A stretch of DNA of 64,000 nt from Pseudomonadota bacterium (GCA_018822105.1 JAHJLB010000020.1:1-64000); one strand, 5' to 3'; counted from the first letter of the stretch, positions 1-9,162 are shown. The notes: generated by a model not told the origin, from the sequence alone. Made by a program: numbers and translations.

Positions 1-1
1 C

Positions 2-277
2 GAATCCTCCCGGCGCGCGCCGGCCCTGGCCCCGGAGGGACTGACCCTGCGCGCGGAGAGCGAGCCGGAGCAGGCCGCCCCGGCGGGGCTGACGCTGCTG
101 CCCGCGCAGGACCAGGGGCCGGCCGTGCGCAGCCCCATCACCGAGCGCACCCCGCCGCGCCTGCATGTGGAGGGGGCCGCGCCCTTCGGCCAGCTCAAGG
201 CCCGCGCGGCCCTTCTGGACGGGGAGGCCGGCCAGGGGCAGGCCCGCACCGTGGCCTTCAACGTGGCGCGCCAATGA
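2..277 (+). CDS. C-terminal part of an unidentified protein, cut by the window edge
   Basis: An open frame runs from the left edge to a TGA at 275-277, giving about 91 residues of a longer protein. The visible part is rich in Ala, Pro, Glu and Arg and shows no transmembrane segment, Cys or recognisable catalytic motif. It ends about 40 bases before a PilB-type ATPase and in the same direction, so it is probably the upstream member of the pilus operon. A pilus or secretion accessory protein is a guess from position only; I do not recognise the family. Confidence 0.55.
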   Translation, partial: ESSRRAPALAPEGLTLRAESEPEQAAPAGLTLLPAQDQGPAVRSPITERTPPRLHVEGAAPFGQLKARAALLDGEAGQGQARTVAFNVARQ

Positions 278-316
278 TCTTCAGGACAACCGGATGACCG
301 AGCCAGGACACGCAAC

Positions 317-2032
317 GTGAAACGAGACCGCAAGCGACTGGGCGAACTGCTCATAGAGGCTGGCGCCTTGACCGACGCCCAGCTGCAGACCGCGCTTGCC
401 GGACAGAAGAAGTCCGGCCTCAAGCTTGGGCAATACCTCGTGCAGTCGGGCACGCTCAAGGAGTCCGTCATCATCGACTCCGTGAGCCAGCAGCTGCGCA
501 TCGAGCGCTACACCCCGGACAAGCATTCCTACGACGAGCGCATCGACTCCTTCCTCTCCGAAGACCTGGCCCAGAAGCACCACCTGGTGCCCTTGAGCAA
601 GCGCGGGCACCTGCTGCTCATCGCCATGACCGACCCCATGGACATCGGCGCCCTGGACGCCGTGGAGGTGGCCACCAACCTCGAGGTCGAGCCGGTCATG
701 TGCGCGGAGAACGACTTCGAGATGCTCTTCAGCGCCATCTACGGGCGAGAGAACGCCCAGAAGGGCCTTTTCGAGGGCATGGTCGACGACGACGCCGACA
801 TCACCACCCAGCTCGGCGGCGACGAGAAGGAAGACATCGCCATCGACGCCCTGCAGGACCAGGCCTCCCAGGCCCCGGTCATCCGCATGGTCAACTCCAT
901 CCTGGGCCAGGCCGTGCGCGAGCACGCAAGCGACGTGCACCTGAGCCCGGAAAAGGAGAGCATCCAGCTGCGCTTCCGCGTGGACGGCAAGCTGCGCATG
1001 ATCCCGGCCCCGCCCAAGGCCAGCTTCCTGCCCCTGGTCTCGCGCCTCAAGATCATGGGCAACATGGACATCGCCGTGTCCAAGATCCCCCAGGACGGCC
1101 GCTTCACCTTCGTCACCCAGCGCCGGGAATTCAACGTGCGCGTGTCCAGCCTGCCCACGGTCCACGGCGAGAACCTCGTCCTGCGCCTCCTGGAGCGCTC
1201 GGCCCACGGCCTGAACCTGAACGAGGTGGGCCTGAGCCAGAACGACCGGCTCAAGGTGGAGGCCTCGGTGCTCAAGCCCTTCGGGCTCATCGTGGCCGCC
1301 GGGCCCACGGGCTCGGGCAAGAGCACCTCGCTGTACGCCGTGCTCAAGCACATCAACACGCCGGACATCAACATCATCACCCTGGAAGACCCGGTGGAGT
1401 ACCGCATGCCCACGGTGCGCCAGGTGCAGCTGAACCGCAGGGCCGGCATGACCTTCGCCTCGGGCCTGCGCAGCATCCTGCGCCAGGACCCGGACGTCAT
1501 CCTCGTGGGCGAGGTGCGCGACGCCGAGACCGCGGAGATCGCCGTGCAGGCGGCCCTCACCGGCCACCGCGTGCTGACCACCCTGCACACCAACGACGCG
1601 GCCCAGGCCATCACGCGCCTCATCGAGATGGGCATCCAGCCCTACCTCGTGTCCTCGGTGCTTTTGGCCTCCATCAGCCAGCGCCTGGTGCGCAAGAACT
1701 GCCCCCATTGCACGGAGAGCTACATGCCGCGCAAGGAGCTGCTCCTGGCCTTCGGCATCGGCGAGCAGCATCTCTCCAAGTTTTCCTTCCGCCGGGGCGC
1801 GGGCTGCCGCACCTGCCACCAGAGCGGCTATGCCGGGCGCATGGCCATCTACGAAGTGCTCCAGGTCGATGAGATGGTCCAGGACATGATCATGAGCAAC
1901 GCCACAGCCAAGGACATCACCAAGGCCTGCGTGCAGGCCAAAACCCTGCGCACCTTGAAGTCCGACGCGCTGACCAAGGTGGCCCAGGGCCTGACCACCC
2001 TGGAAGAGGCCGCCGGGGCCGTGATGCTCTAG
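317..2032 (+). CDS. pilB: Type IV pilus assembly / type II secretion ATPase, PilB/GspE family
   Basis: Cytoplasmic hexameric ATPase that powers extension of type IV pili, or of the related type II secretion pseudopilus. The 571 residues match the family length. An N-terminal MshEN-like domain (about 1-150) precedes the core. The Walker A motif GPTGSGKST is near residue 329, the Walker B region (DPDVILVGEVRD) near 391, and the His box (TLHTND) near 420. A zinc-binding CPHC...CRTC pair typical of PilB/GspE lies near 460-500. The start is GTG. The pilC gene follows after 10 bases. The pilT genes downstream favour a retractable pilus over pure secretion. Confidence 0.9.
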   Translation: MKRDRKRLGELLIEAGALTDAQLQTALAGQKKSGLKLGQYLVQSGTLKESVIIDSVSQQLRIERYTPDKHSYDERIDSFLSEDLAQKHHLVPLSKRGHLLLIAMTDPMDIGALDAVEVATNLEVEPVMCAENDFEMLFSAIYGRENAQKGLFEGMVDDDADITTQLGGDEKEDIAIDALQDQASQAPVIRMVNSILGQAVREHASDVHLSPEKESIQLRFRVDGKLRMIPAPPKASFLPLVSRLKIMGNMDIAVSKIPQDGRFTFVTQRREFNVRVSSLPTVHGENLVLRLLERSAHGLNLNEVGLSQNDRLKVEASVLKPFGLIVAAGPTGSGKSTSLYAVLKHINTPDINIITLEDPVEYRMPTVRQVQLNRRAGMTFASGLRSILRQDPDVILVGEVRDAETAEIAVQAALTGHRVLTTLHTNDAAQAITRLIEMGIQPYLVSSVLLASISQRLVRKNCPHCTESYMPRKELLLAFGIGEQHLSKFSFRRGAGCRTCHQSGYAGRMAIYEVLQVDEMVQDMIMSNATAKDITKACVQAKTLRTLKSDALTKVAQGLTTLEEAAGAVML

Positions 2033-2042
2033 GAGAAACGCC

Positions 2043-3287
2043 GTGCCCTACTACAGATACAAGGCCATCACCGGCAGCGGCGGGAACACCACGGGCGTGG
2101 TGGAGGCCCAAAGCCTGGAGTCCGCCCAGGACTCCCTGGCCGCGCGCGGCCTCATCCCCACGGACGTCGCGGAGACCAGCGCGCCCGACGGCACAAGCGG
2201 CGGCGGCGGGCTCTTCGACAGGCTGAACAAGAGCATGCAGGTGGTGAAGCCCCAGGACCTGATCCTCTTCACCAAGCAGTTCAAGACCATGCTCAACGCC
2301 GGCATCCCGGTGCTGCAGTCCCTGGACGTGCTGGAGGCCCAGACCGAGAGCCTGAAGCTCAAAGGGGCCATCGTCAGCATCGCCGCGGACATCAAGAGCG
2401 GCACCACCCTGTCCCGGGCCTTCGCCAAGCACCCCGGCATCTTCTCCGAGCTGTACTGCAACATGATCCGCGCGGGCGAGATCAGCGGCACCCTCACTGA
2501 GGTGCTGGAGCGCCTCATCTACATCGTGGACCACGAGTTCAAGACCAAGAAGGACATCAAGAGCGCCATGACCTACCCGGCGGTGGTGGTCACGGCCCTG
2601 GTCATCGCCTTTTTCGTGCTCATCCTCTTCGTCTTGCCGCAGTTCGTGACCATGTTCCAGAAGGCCGGGGCCACCCTGCCCCTGCCCACCCGCATCTGCC
2701 TGGGCATCTATGCCGTCCTGGTCAACTACTGGCACGTGGGCCTGGTCGTCCTGGGCGGCGGCCTGTTCCTGCTCTCGGCCTATCTGCGCACCGAGGCCGG
2801 GAAGATCATGCGCGACGGCCTGCTGATGCGGGTGCCCATCCTGGGGCCGGTGTTCAAGAAGGCGGCCATGGCCCGCTTCGCCAGCATCTTCGCCATCCTC
2901 CAGGCCAGCGGCATCACCGTGCTGGAGGCCATGGACATCCTCTCCGGCACCATCGGCAACCACTACATCGCCCGGGACTTCCGCAACCTGCGCGCCAAGC
3001 TGGAGCAGGGCCGGGGGCTCTCCGGCCCGCTCAAGTCCTGCCCCTCCTTCACGCCCATGATGGTCTCCATGATCTCCATCGGCGAGGAGACGGGCAACAT
3101 GGAGGAGATGCTCAAGGAGGCCGCCCACCACTACGACTATGAGGTGGAGTACGCGGTGAGCAAGATGAGCGAGCTTCTGGGGCCGGTGCTGGTGGCCGGG
3201 CTCACCGGCGTGGTGGGTTTCTTTGCCCTGGCCATTTTCCTGCCATTGGTGGAGCTCATGGAGAACGCCATGAAGGGCAAGATGTGA
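2043..3287 (+). CDS. pilC: Type IV pilus inner-membrane platform protein, PilC/GspF family
   Basis: Polytopic inner-membrane platform on which the PilB ATPase acts to insert or remove pilins. The 414 residues show the duplicated GspF domain: a cytoplasmic helical half (about 70-190), membrane segments around 180-240, a second GspF half (about 270-390) and a terminal membrane helix. The start is GTG, preceded by AGGAG seven bases upstream. It follows pilB with a 10-base gap and is clearly co-transcribed with it. The gene closes the first part of the pilus operon; the prepilin genes begin about 300 bases later behind their own promoter-like signal. Confidence 0.9.
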   Translation: MPYYRYKAITGSGGNTTGVVEAQSLESAQDSLAARGLIPTDVAETSAPDGTSGGGGLFDRLNKSMQVVKPQDLILFTKQFKTMLNAGIPVLQSLDVLEAQTESLKLKGAIVSIAADIKSGTTLSRAFAKHPGIFSELYCNMIRAGEISGTLTEVLERLIYIVDHEFKTKKDIKSAMTYPAVVVTALVIAFFVLILFVLPQFVTMFQKAGATLPLPTRICLGIYAVLVNYWHVGLVVLGGGLFLLSAYLRTEAGKIMRDGLLMRVPILGPVFKKAAMARFASIFAILQASGITVLEAMDILSGTIGNHYIARDFRNLRAKLEQGRGLSGPLKSCPSFTPMMVSMISIGEETGNMEEMLKEAAHHYDYEVEYAVSKMSELLGPVLVAGLTGVVGFFALAIFLPLVELMENAMKGKM

Positions 3288-3585
3288 CAGGCCCGCCCCA
3301 GGGCCGGCACGGGCCGCAAAGGGCTGTTGACATCGGGTCCGCAGATGATAGCATTGCGCCGACCCCCTGAGCCCCGCTGCGGCAGATACGTTTGACGGCA
3401 CGGATGTTGCTACTCGCAACGCCTGACCGGAACAGGAAAATTTGGCGCGCGGACGGGGCCTGTCCCCGGTGCGGCCGGGCCCGGCGGAAACGCCAGGCCA
3501 AGAGGACGAGGAACCGCCGCAGCATAGGCGGGGCAACGCCAGAAACACAACATCGGCCTCAAGGCCGGCAAACACGGAGGCAGGA
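3288..3585 (+). other. Leader region between pilC and the first prepilin
   Basis: About 300 bases without a convincing gene. The first prepilin frame stays open back to an ATG at 3442, but the encoded residues are Arg/Pro-rich and unlike a prepilin leader, so the region is read as a 5' leader. A promoter-like sequence lies near its start. Separate transcription of pilins from the assembly genes is common. Confidence 0.5.
3327..3354 (+). promoter_or_regulatory. Candidate sigma-70 promoter for the prepilin genes
   Basis: A perfect TTGACA (3327-3332) is followed after 16 bases by TAGCAT (3349-3354; four of six consensus positions). It lies about 230 bases upstream of the first prepilin start, so a long leader would result. 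No sigma-54 GG-N10-GC element was seen. Confidence 0.45.
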
Positions 3586-4047
3586 ATGGAGACGACTCTC
3601 ACGCTGAGAAATGCACAGGCCAGGCGCCGTCAGGGCGGCTTCACGCTCATCGAACTCATTGCGGTCATCATCATCCTGGGCATCCTGGCCGCGGTCATCG
3701 TGCCCCGCTACTTCAACATGACCGCCGGAGCCCAGGACGCCGCCCTGCAGGCGGCCACCAGCGAGGCCGCGGCCCGCCTGAACATGGCCTTTGCAGCGCA
3801 TACCATGGCCAACAACGGAACGCCCCCGGCCAACCTGGCCGCCCTGGGCACCGCCGCGGGTCTGGGCGCGAACCTGGCCCAGGTGGTCATCGGCGACTAC
3901 CGGGCCGCCTACACCGGCGGCACAGGCACTTCCCCCAACGTCACGGCCGTGGTGATCACCCTGTCGGCGTGGGATGGAACCACCGCCACAGCCATCACCA
4001 ATGCGGGCAACAACCACATCAGAACCGTGCCCTGGCCGGGCAACTAG
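3586..4047 (+). CDS. Type IV prepilin (PilA/GspG-like pseudopilin)
   Basis: Pilin-like structural subunit with a class III signal peptide. The leader of 18 residues ends in RRRQGG, and cleavage before Phe19 would leave FTLIEL with the essential Glu at position +5 (residue 23). A hydrophobic helix of about 25 residues follows. The mature globular part is small (about 135 residues) and has no Cys pair, as in delta-proteobacterial short pilins. The ATG at 3586 is chosen because GGAGG lies just upstream and it gives a normal short leader; an in-frame ATG at 3442 would add 48 implausible residues. The gene is paralogous to the next one. Confidence 0.85.
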   Translation: METTLTLRNAQARRRQGGFTLIELIAVIIILGILAAVIVPRYFNMTAGAQDAALQAATSEAAARLNMAFAAHTMANNGTPPANLAALGTAAGLGANLAQVVIGDYRAAYTGGTGTSPNVTAVVITLSAWDGTTATAITNAGNNHIRTVPWPGN

Positions 4048-4067
4048 CCGGGCCGGACGCCGATCCG

Positions 4068-4095
4068 GGCGGGGGGGGCGCGTTCCCCCCCCGCC
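4068..4095 (+). terminator. G8/C8 hairpin between the two prepilin genes
   Basis: An 11-bp perfect stem (4068-4078 with 4085-4095) contains eight G paired to eight C around a six-base loop. No U-run follows, so it is more likely a partial terminator, RNA stabiliser or processing barrier setting the ratio of the two pilins than a full terminator. Confidence 0.45.
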
Positions 4096-4137
4096 GTTCA
4101 TCCGCTGGCCCGGCCGCCCTGCGCCCGCCGGGAGGCA

Positions 4138-4599
4138 ATGGAGCATGCCGTGAACACGCGCCCTGCGCCCGCTGCAGCACGCCTCCGGCCGTCCCCGGCC
4201 CCCGGCGCATCCCGTTGGGCCGGGCAGGGCGGGTTCACGCTCATCGAACTCATCGCGGTCATCATCCTTCTGGGCATCCTGGCGGCCTATCTCGCCCCCC
4301 GCTATGCGGGCGTCACGGACGAGGCCTCCCGCGCCGCCTCCCAGGCCGCGGCCTCCGAAGCCTACGCGCGCCTGAAGGGGGCCAGCCAGCTCTACCTGCT
4401 GGACACCACCACCCCGTCCCAGCAGCTGAGCGATCTGGCCGCGGCCCGCTACCTGCCCCTGGGCGCTGGCAGTGCGCTGAACATCGGCGGATACGTGGTC
4501 AAGTACACCCAGGGCTCGCCAGGGGGGGACGTGACCATCCAGGTCTACGGCACGGACGGCGTCACCCTGCTGTACACCAAGAATTATGGCTGGCCCTGA
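4138..4599 (+). CDS. Second type IV prepilin (pseudopilin)
   Basis: Another small prepilin, 153 residues, with cleavage after WAGQGG and before FTLIELIAVI. The Glu at mature position +5 is kept, and the first 30 mature residues are nearly identical to the preceding prepilin while the globular half diverges. The N-terminal leader is long (about 32 residues). An in-frame GTG at 4150, with GGAG six bases before it, would shorten it by four residues and is an equally good start. It could be a minor pilin or an alternative major subunit. The gene lies about 90 bases after its paralogue. Confidence 0.8.
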   Translation: MEHAVNTRPAPAAARLRPSPAPGASRWAGQGGFTLIELIAVIILLGILAAYLAPRYAGVTDEASRAASQAAASEAYARLKGASQLYLLDTTTPSQQLSDLAAARYLPLGAGSALNIGGYVVKYTQGSPGGDVTIQVYGTDGVTLLYTKNYGWP

Positions 4600-4703
4600 G
4601 CGCCGGCCGCGATTTTCGCTGTTGACGTTCGTGCTCCACCGGGCGCGGCAGATGCCGCGCAAGCGCCCGCGCGCCCGAAACCGCCCCCAGGAGGCCCCGG
4701 CCC

Positions 4704-5768
4704 ATGGCCCAGATCAACGCCTTTTTCGAGATGCTGCACCAGTACGGCGGCAGCGACCTGCACCTGACCAGCGGCTCCCAGCCCCTCCTGCGCCTGCGCG
4801 GCCAGCTCCAGCGCATCAAGTACAAGGCCATGGAGCACGATGAGCTCAAGGCCCTGCTCTACGAGATCACCCCCGAGGCCAAGATCAAGGAGTTCGAGGA
4901 GACCGGCGACGTGGACTTCGCCCACGAGGTGCCGGGCCTGGCGCGCTACCGCGTCAATTTCTTCATGCAGCACCGGGGCATAGCCGCCGTGTTCCGCGAG
5001 ATACCGCAGGAGATCCAGACCGTGGAGCAGCTGGGCCTGCCCGACCGCCTGCGCGACCTGGCCATGCTCAACAAGGGCCTGGTCCTCGTCACCGGGCCCA
5101 CGGGCAGCGGAAAGTCCACCACCCTGGCCGCCATCATCGACCACGCCAACAAGAACCGCCGCGACCACATCCTCACCGTGGAGGACCCCATCGAGTTCGT
5201 GCACAAGCCCCAGGGCTGCCTGGTGAACCAGCGCGAGGTGGGCCGCCACACCCAGAGCTTCAAGGCCGCCCTGCGCGGCGCCCTGCGCGAGGACCCGGAC
5301 ATCATCCTGGTGGGCGAGATGCGCGACCTGGAGACCATCACCCTGGCCCTGGAGGCGGCGGAGACCGGCCACCTCGTCTTTTCCACCCTGCACACCCAGA
5401 GCGCGGTCAAGACCGTGGACCGCATCATCGAGGTTTTTCCCGAGGACGGCCAGGCCCAGGTGCGCACCAGCCTGGCCGAGTCCCTGCGCGCCGTGGTCTC
5501 CCAGACCCTGTTCAAGCGCATCGACAAGCCCGGCCGCGTGGCCGCGCAGGAGATCCTCATGGCCATCCCCAGCGTGCGCAACCTGATCCGCGAGGGCAAG
5601 ACGCACCAGCTGGCCAGCGTGCTGCAGACCGGGCGCGAGCACGGCATGCAGACCCTGGACGAGGAGATCATGCGCCTGATCAAGGCCGGGATCATCAGCC
5701 CCGAGGACGGGCTGACCCAGGCCCAGAACAAGGAGAAGATCAACGGCCTGGTACGGGAGGACGGCTGA
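4704..5768 (+). CDS. pilT: Type IV pilus retraction ATPase PilT
   Basis: Hexameric ATPase that depolymerises the pilus and drives twitching. The 354 residues match the family. Walker A GPTGSGKSTT lies near residue 131, followed by the Asp box, Walker B (DPDIILVGEMRD) and His box (TLHTQS). The PilT-specific C-terminal signature is present as IPSVRNLIREGKTHQL, close to the AIRNLIRE motif. The start is ATG behind an AGGAGG. It overlaps the next gene (TGATG), so the two motors are translationally coupled. Confidence 0.93.
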   Translation: MAQINAFFEMLHQYGGSDLHLTSGSQPLLRLRGQLQRIKYKAMEHDELKALLYEITPEAKIKEFEETGDVDFAHEVPGLARYRVNFFMQHRGIAAVFREIPQEIQTVEQLGLPDRLRDLAMLNKGLVLVTGPTGSGKSTTLAAIIDHANKNRRDHILTVEDPIEFVHKPQGCLVNQREVGRHTQSFKAALRGALREDPDIILVGEMRDLETITLALEAAETGHLVFSTLHTQSAVKTVDRIIEVFPEDGQAQVRTSLAESLRAVVSQTLFKRIDKPGRVAAQEILMAIPSVRNLIREGKTHQLASVLQTGREHGMQTLDEEIMRLIKAGIISPEDGLTQAQNKEKINGLVREDG

Positions 5769-6940
5769 TGAACATGACCCGGGCCCAGCTCGACGGTCTG
5801 CTGACCCAGGTGCTGGACCTGCACCCCGAGGTGGCCGACGTCATCCTGACCACGGGCAAGCCCATCCAGGCCGAGGTGCACGGCAGCCTCAAGGACGCCG
5901 TGACCAGCCCGGACCTGGGCCGGCTTTCGCCCCTGGTGACCAAGGCCATGGCCCTGGCCCTCATCGGCGAGAACGCCCGCCTCCAGAAGACCCTGGCCGC
6001 CAGGGGCTCCTGCGACCTGTCCTACGCCATCCCCGGCCGGGGCCGCTTCCGGGTGAACATCTTCAGCCAGCGCGGCTCCCTGGCCCTGGTCCTGCGGCGG
6101 CTGCCCTCGGCCATCCCGACCATGGCCGAGCTGGGCCTGCCAGAGGCCTTTGAGGAAATGGCCAAGGAGAAGCAGGGGCTCATCCTGGTCACCGGGGGCA
6201 CGGGCTCGGGCAAGTCCCATTCCCTGGCCGCCCTCATCGACCGCATCAACAGCACCTCGGCCGGGCACATCGTGACCCTGGAAGACCCCGTGGAGTTCAC
6301 GCACCCGCACAAGCTGGGCACCGTGAACCAGCGCGAGCTGGGCATTGATTTCGACACCTTCGCCTCCGGCCTGCGCGCGGCCTTCCGCCAGGGGCCCAAG
6401 GTCATCCTCCTGGGCGAGGTGCGCGACCCGGAAAGCATGGAGATCGCCCTCCAGGCCGCAGGCACCGGGCATCTGGTCCTCTCCACCCTGCACACGGCCG
6501 ACGCCGGCAGCACCATCGGGCGCATCCTGGGCCTGTTCAGTCCCGGCGAGGAGCGGCTCATCCGCATGCGCCTGGCCGAGAGCCTGCGCTTCGTGGTCTC
6601 CCAGCGCCTGCTCCCGCGCGCGGGCGGCGGGCGCGTGGCGGCCTTCGAGGTGCTGAAAAACACCCTGCGCGTCAAGGAGCTCATCCAGCAGGGAGAAACC
6701 GGCGACAAGACCTTCTACAGCGTGCTGGAGGCCGGGTCCTCCTTCGGCATGCAGACCTTTGACCAGCATGTCCTGGCCCTGTTCCAGGCCGGTGCCGTCA
6801 GCGAGGAGACGGCCCTGCTCTCGGCCAGCGACAGGGCGCGCCTGGGCCTGATGCTCGACCGCGCCAAATCCCTTCGCGGCCAGAAGGTCACCAGCCTGGT
6901 CATCGAGGGCCTGGTGGGCGAGGACCCCTTCGCCAAATAG
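5768..6940 (+). CDS. PilT/PilU-like pilus retraction ATPase paralogue
   Basis: A second retraction-type motor of 390 residues. Walker A is GGTGSGKSHS (near residue 143), with Walker B and His box conserved (VILLGEVRD, TLHTAD). The AIRNLIRE signature of PilT is degenerate here (VLKNTLRVKELIQQGE), as in PilU-type accessory motors, which support retraction but usually cannot replace PilT. The start codon overlaps the pilT stop. PilU is the likeliest role; true function would depend on the partner PilT. Confidence 0.85.
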   Translation: MNMTRAQLDGLLTQVLDLHPEVADVILTTGKPIQAEVHGSLKDAVTSPDLGRLSPLVTKAMALALIGENARLQKTLAARGSCDLSYAIPGRGRFRVNIFSQRGSLALVLRRLPSAIPTMAELGLPEAFEEMAKEKQGLILVTGGTGSGKSHSLAALIDRINSTSAGHIVTLEDPVEFTHPHKLGTVNQRELGIDFDTFASGLRAAFRQGPKVILLGEVRDPESMEIALQAAGTGHLVLSTLHTADAGSTIGRILGLFSPGEERLIRMRLAESLRFVVSQRLLPRAGGGRVAAFEVLKNTLRVKELIQQGETGDKTFYSVLEAGSSFGMQTFDQHVLALFQAGAVSEETALLSASDRARLGLMLDRAKSLRGQKVTSLVIEGLVGEDPFAK

Positions 6941-7077
6941 GCCTCTTCGCCAGATTTTTTTCCGCCCCCGGGGGGTAACCTGTTTCCATGTTGTGAGAAT
7001 TAGGATATGGGGAAGCCAGAGTCAGCACCGGACGGCCCTCTCGGCCGCCTGGAACCCAAGGGCAAGGAGACACGGAC

Positions 7078-7320
7078 ATGGCGGACTACACCCAGAAGGA
7101 CCTCCCCGTGACCATGCATTCGGACGACCTGCTGCGCCTGGATGACGGCACCACCGTCCGCTTCGACGTCAACGGCGAGGGCAAGGACATCATGCTCAAC
7201 GACGATTTCGGCGCCGCCTGCGAGCTCTATCCCGGCAACGAGTTCATCGTCAGCGCCGGCGGACGCGACTTCCGCATCAGCACGGGCTTCGAGGAACACA
7301 TCGTCGTGGAGGCTGTGTAG
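7078..7320 (+). CDS. Small conserved-type hypothetical protein (80 residues)
   Basis: An acidic 80-residue protein with no signal peptide, Cys or membrane helix. Alternating short hydrophobic and charged stretches suggest a compact beta-rich fold. The start is ATG with AAGGAG nine bases upstream. It stands alone between the pilus motors and the universal stress gene, about 140 bases after the former. I do not recognise the family and infer no function. Confidence 0.6.
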   Translation: MADYTQKDLPVTMHSDDLLRLDDGTTVRFDVNGEGKDIMLNDDFGAACELYPGNEFIVSAGGRDFRISTGFEEHIVVEAV

Positions 7321-7414
7321 GGCGGCACGCCCCCTGGCCTGAAAGGCCGGACCCAGACGCCGCAGCGCCCCGGAGGGCGCAGGCCGGCATTGCGCCCCTG
7401 TTCCGCGAGGCTCC

Positions 7415-8287
7415 ATGAACAAGCACCTGCTCGTCACCATAAGCGATGACCCCAAGGCCCACGCAGGCCTGCGCTTCGTCTGCGCCTTCTTCCAGCACAA
7501 GGATGACGTGCGCCTGACGCTGTTCAGCACCTCCCCGCAGCCCCCGGCGGTGTGGGCCGAGGAGGCCAGCTACGAAACCCTGCGCCTGAACGAGGAGGCG
7601 GCCCTGGCCATCACCACCTCGAGCAAGCGCGCCATGGCGGCCGCCCGGCACATCTTCCTGCAGGGCGGGTTCAGCGCCGCGCAGGTGGACGACAAGATCG
7701 TGTCGCGCAACTTCTCGCGCATCCAGGACATCATCAAGGAGGGCGAGAGCGGGCTTTACGACGCCGTGGTCTTCGGCCGCCGGGGCATGCTCAAGCTGGA
7801 AGACCTCATGGACAAGAGCGCCAGCGAGGAGATGCTCCAGGAGCGGTTCGCCTTTCCGCTGTGGCTGTGCCGGGACGTGGAGTACGACCGCAAGGGCGTG
7901 CTGCTCTGCGTGGACGGCTCCGAGCCGGCGCGGCGCATGGCCGACCATGTGGGCTTCATCCTCCAGGGCGAGACCCAGCATCCCGTGACCATCCTGCGCG
8001 TGCTGCGCAACAGCGACCAGCCGCAGAACCTGGAGGGCCTGTTCACCGAGGCCATCGGCGCCCTGGAGGACAACGGCTTTCCCTCCCGGCTCATCAGAAC
8101 CAAGTTGGACCGGTCCGACAACGTGGCCCAGGCTTTGCTCCACGAGGCCGGCCAGGGCCGCTACGCCGCCGTGGCCGTGGGGCGCTCGGACCGGCACAAG
8201 GGCGTGCTCTCGCAGCTGTTCCGGGGCTCCGTGACCATGGCCATGTTCCGCAGGCTCACCGGCGCGGCCCTCTGGGTCAGCAGGTAG
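7415..8287 (+). CDS. Tandem universal stress protein (UspA superfamily)
   Basis: Cytoplasmic protein of 290 residues with two UspA-like alpha/beta halves. The first (about 1-155) starts KHLLVTISDD and has a divergent nucleotide loop. The second (about 160-290) starts GVLLCVDGSEPA and ends with a degenerate phosphate-binding segment (VGRSDRHKG...LFRGSVT), where Usp proteins usually have G-X2-G-X9-G-(S/T). Nucleotide binding is therefore more likely in the second half. Such proteins modulate survival under stress or energy limitation. The gene is followed by a strong hairpin terminator. Confidence 0.75.
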   Translation: MNKHLLVTISDDPKAHAGLRFVCAFFQHKDDVRLTLFSTSPQPPAVWAEEASYETLRLNEEAALAITTSSKRAMAAARHIFLQGGFSAAQVDDKIVSRNFSRIQDIIKEGESGLYDAVVFGRRGMLKLEDLMDKSASEEMLQERFAFPLWLCRDVEYDRKGVLLCVDGSEPARRMADHVGFILQGETQHPVTILRVLRNSDQPQNLEGLFTEAIGALEDNGFPSRLIRTKLDRSDNVAQALLHEAGQGRYAAVAVGRSDRHKGVLSQLFRGSVTMAMFRRLTGAALWVSR

Positions 8288-8340
8288 GACGAGGCCGCCA
8301 CCGGCGGCCGGGGGCAGCGGCCCCCGAACCCTCATTTTAC

Positions 8341-8387
8341 GCCGAAAGGGCTGGTCCAGGAAGCCTGAGCCAGCCCTTTCGGCTTTT
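8341..8387 (+). terminator. Bidirectional hairpin terminator (repeat family member 1)
   Basis: A 14-bp perfect stem (8341-8354 with 8370-8383) with an inner hairpin is followed by TTTT on the plus strand. It lies between two convergent genes. The arm core GCCGAAAGGGCTG recurs at four other places in the window. Confidence 0.85.
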
Positions 8388-8457
8388 GGTCGAGTCGTGG
8401 GCAGGCCAGGGGGGACTCATTTCCCCCGGGCCGCGGAGCCTGTTTCCGCCTCGGCCT

Positions 8458-8940
8458 CTACCCGCAGCACTTCTTGAATTTCTTGCCCGAGCCGCAGGGG
8501 CAGGGGTCGTTGCGGCCGGTCTTGGGCCCGCGCACGATGGGGTCATGGGAGCGCATCTTGCCGTCGGTGTAGTGCCACACGCCGTCCAGGCGCTTGAACT
8601 GGGCCACCTCGCGGTGGTCCTGGCGCGCGCCCTGGTATTCGTACGAAGCGGTGAAGTCCACCTGCCCGGTCTGGTCGTCCGCGCCGCCGTCCTTGACGGC
8701 GTTGATGGTCAGGCCGAGCCATGTGGAGGTCTCGGACCACTGCCTGGCCTGTTCGGGGTCGAAGTCGTGGCGCTCTTCCGGGGCCAGGCTCTTCTCCAGG
8801 AAGGGCACGTCGCCCTTCACATAGGCGCTGTAGCGCGAGCGCATGAGGGCCTCGGCCGTGGGCGCGGGCATGGTTCCGCTGATGATGGGTCCGCAGCAGG
8901 CGTCGTAGGGCTGGGCGGAGCCGCAGGGGCAATCGGTCAT
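8458..8940 (-). CDS. YchJ-family protein with two SEC-C zinc motifs
   Basis: A 160-residue protein of the YchJ (UPF0225) type. Both ends carry SEC-C-like zinc clusters: CPCGS...CC near residues 4-16 and [15 protein letters not shown] at the C-terminus. Between them lies an NTF2-like fold beginning near [18 protein letters not shown] motifs resemble the SecA C-terminal zinc finger that binds SecB and ribosomes, but the role of YchJ is not established. The start is ATG at 8940. It stands alone and is convergent with the Usp gene. Confidence 0.85.
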   Translation of the reverse strand: MTDCPCGSAQPYDACCGPIISGTMPAPTAEALMRSRYSAYVKGDVPFLEKSLAPEERHDFDPEQARQWSETSTWLGLTINAVKDGGADDQTGQVDFTASYEYQGARQDHREVAQFKRLDGVWHYTDGKMRSHDPIVRGPKTGRNDPCPCGSGKKFKKCCG

Positions 8941-9132
8941 GGGGTACCTCGGGGATGGTTTGTCTTGGGCGCGCACACTACGAGCTTCGGGCCGGGCGGT
9001 CAACTCGTGCGGCGGGAGCGTCAAGGGTCGGTCCGCGCGCGCGGCCGCCGGTGGTCCCGGCCCTGGGCCGTTGCCGGGATTCCTCCTTGCCCGGGACTGC
9101 GACAGGTTGGTCTTGGCGTGCCGGCAACGGCG

Positions 9133-9162
9133 TTGACAGAAACTGGGCGTTTTCGGCATATG
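9133..9162 (+). promoter_or_regulatory. Candidate promoter for the BON-domain gene
   Basis: TTGACA at 9133-9138 is followed by an AT-richer CATATG (9157-9162) after an 18-base spacer. It is about 40 bases upstream of the start codon. The -35 is perfect, the -10 weak. Confidence 0.4.

Noticed and set aside
281-1819. Long minus-strand open frame opposite pilB
   Set aside because: Shadow of high-GC codon bias; composition rich in Gly, His, Leu and Ala with no motif, and pilB on the other strand is unmistakable.
6950-6980. T-run plus CCCCCGGGGG palindrome after the pilU-like gene
   Set aside because: The T-run precedes the palindrome and the palindrome has no loop, so it is not a usable terminator.
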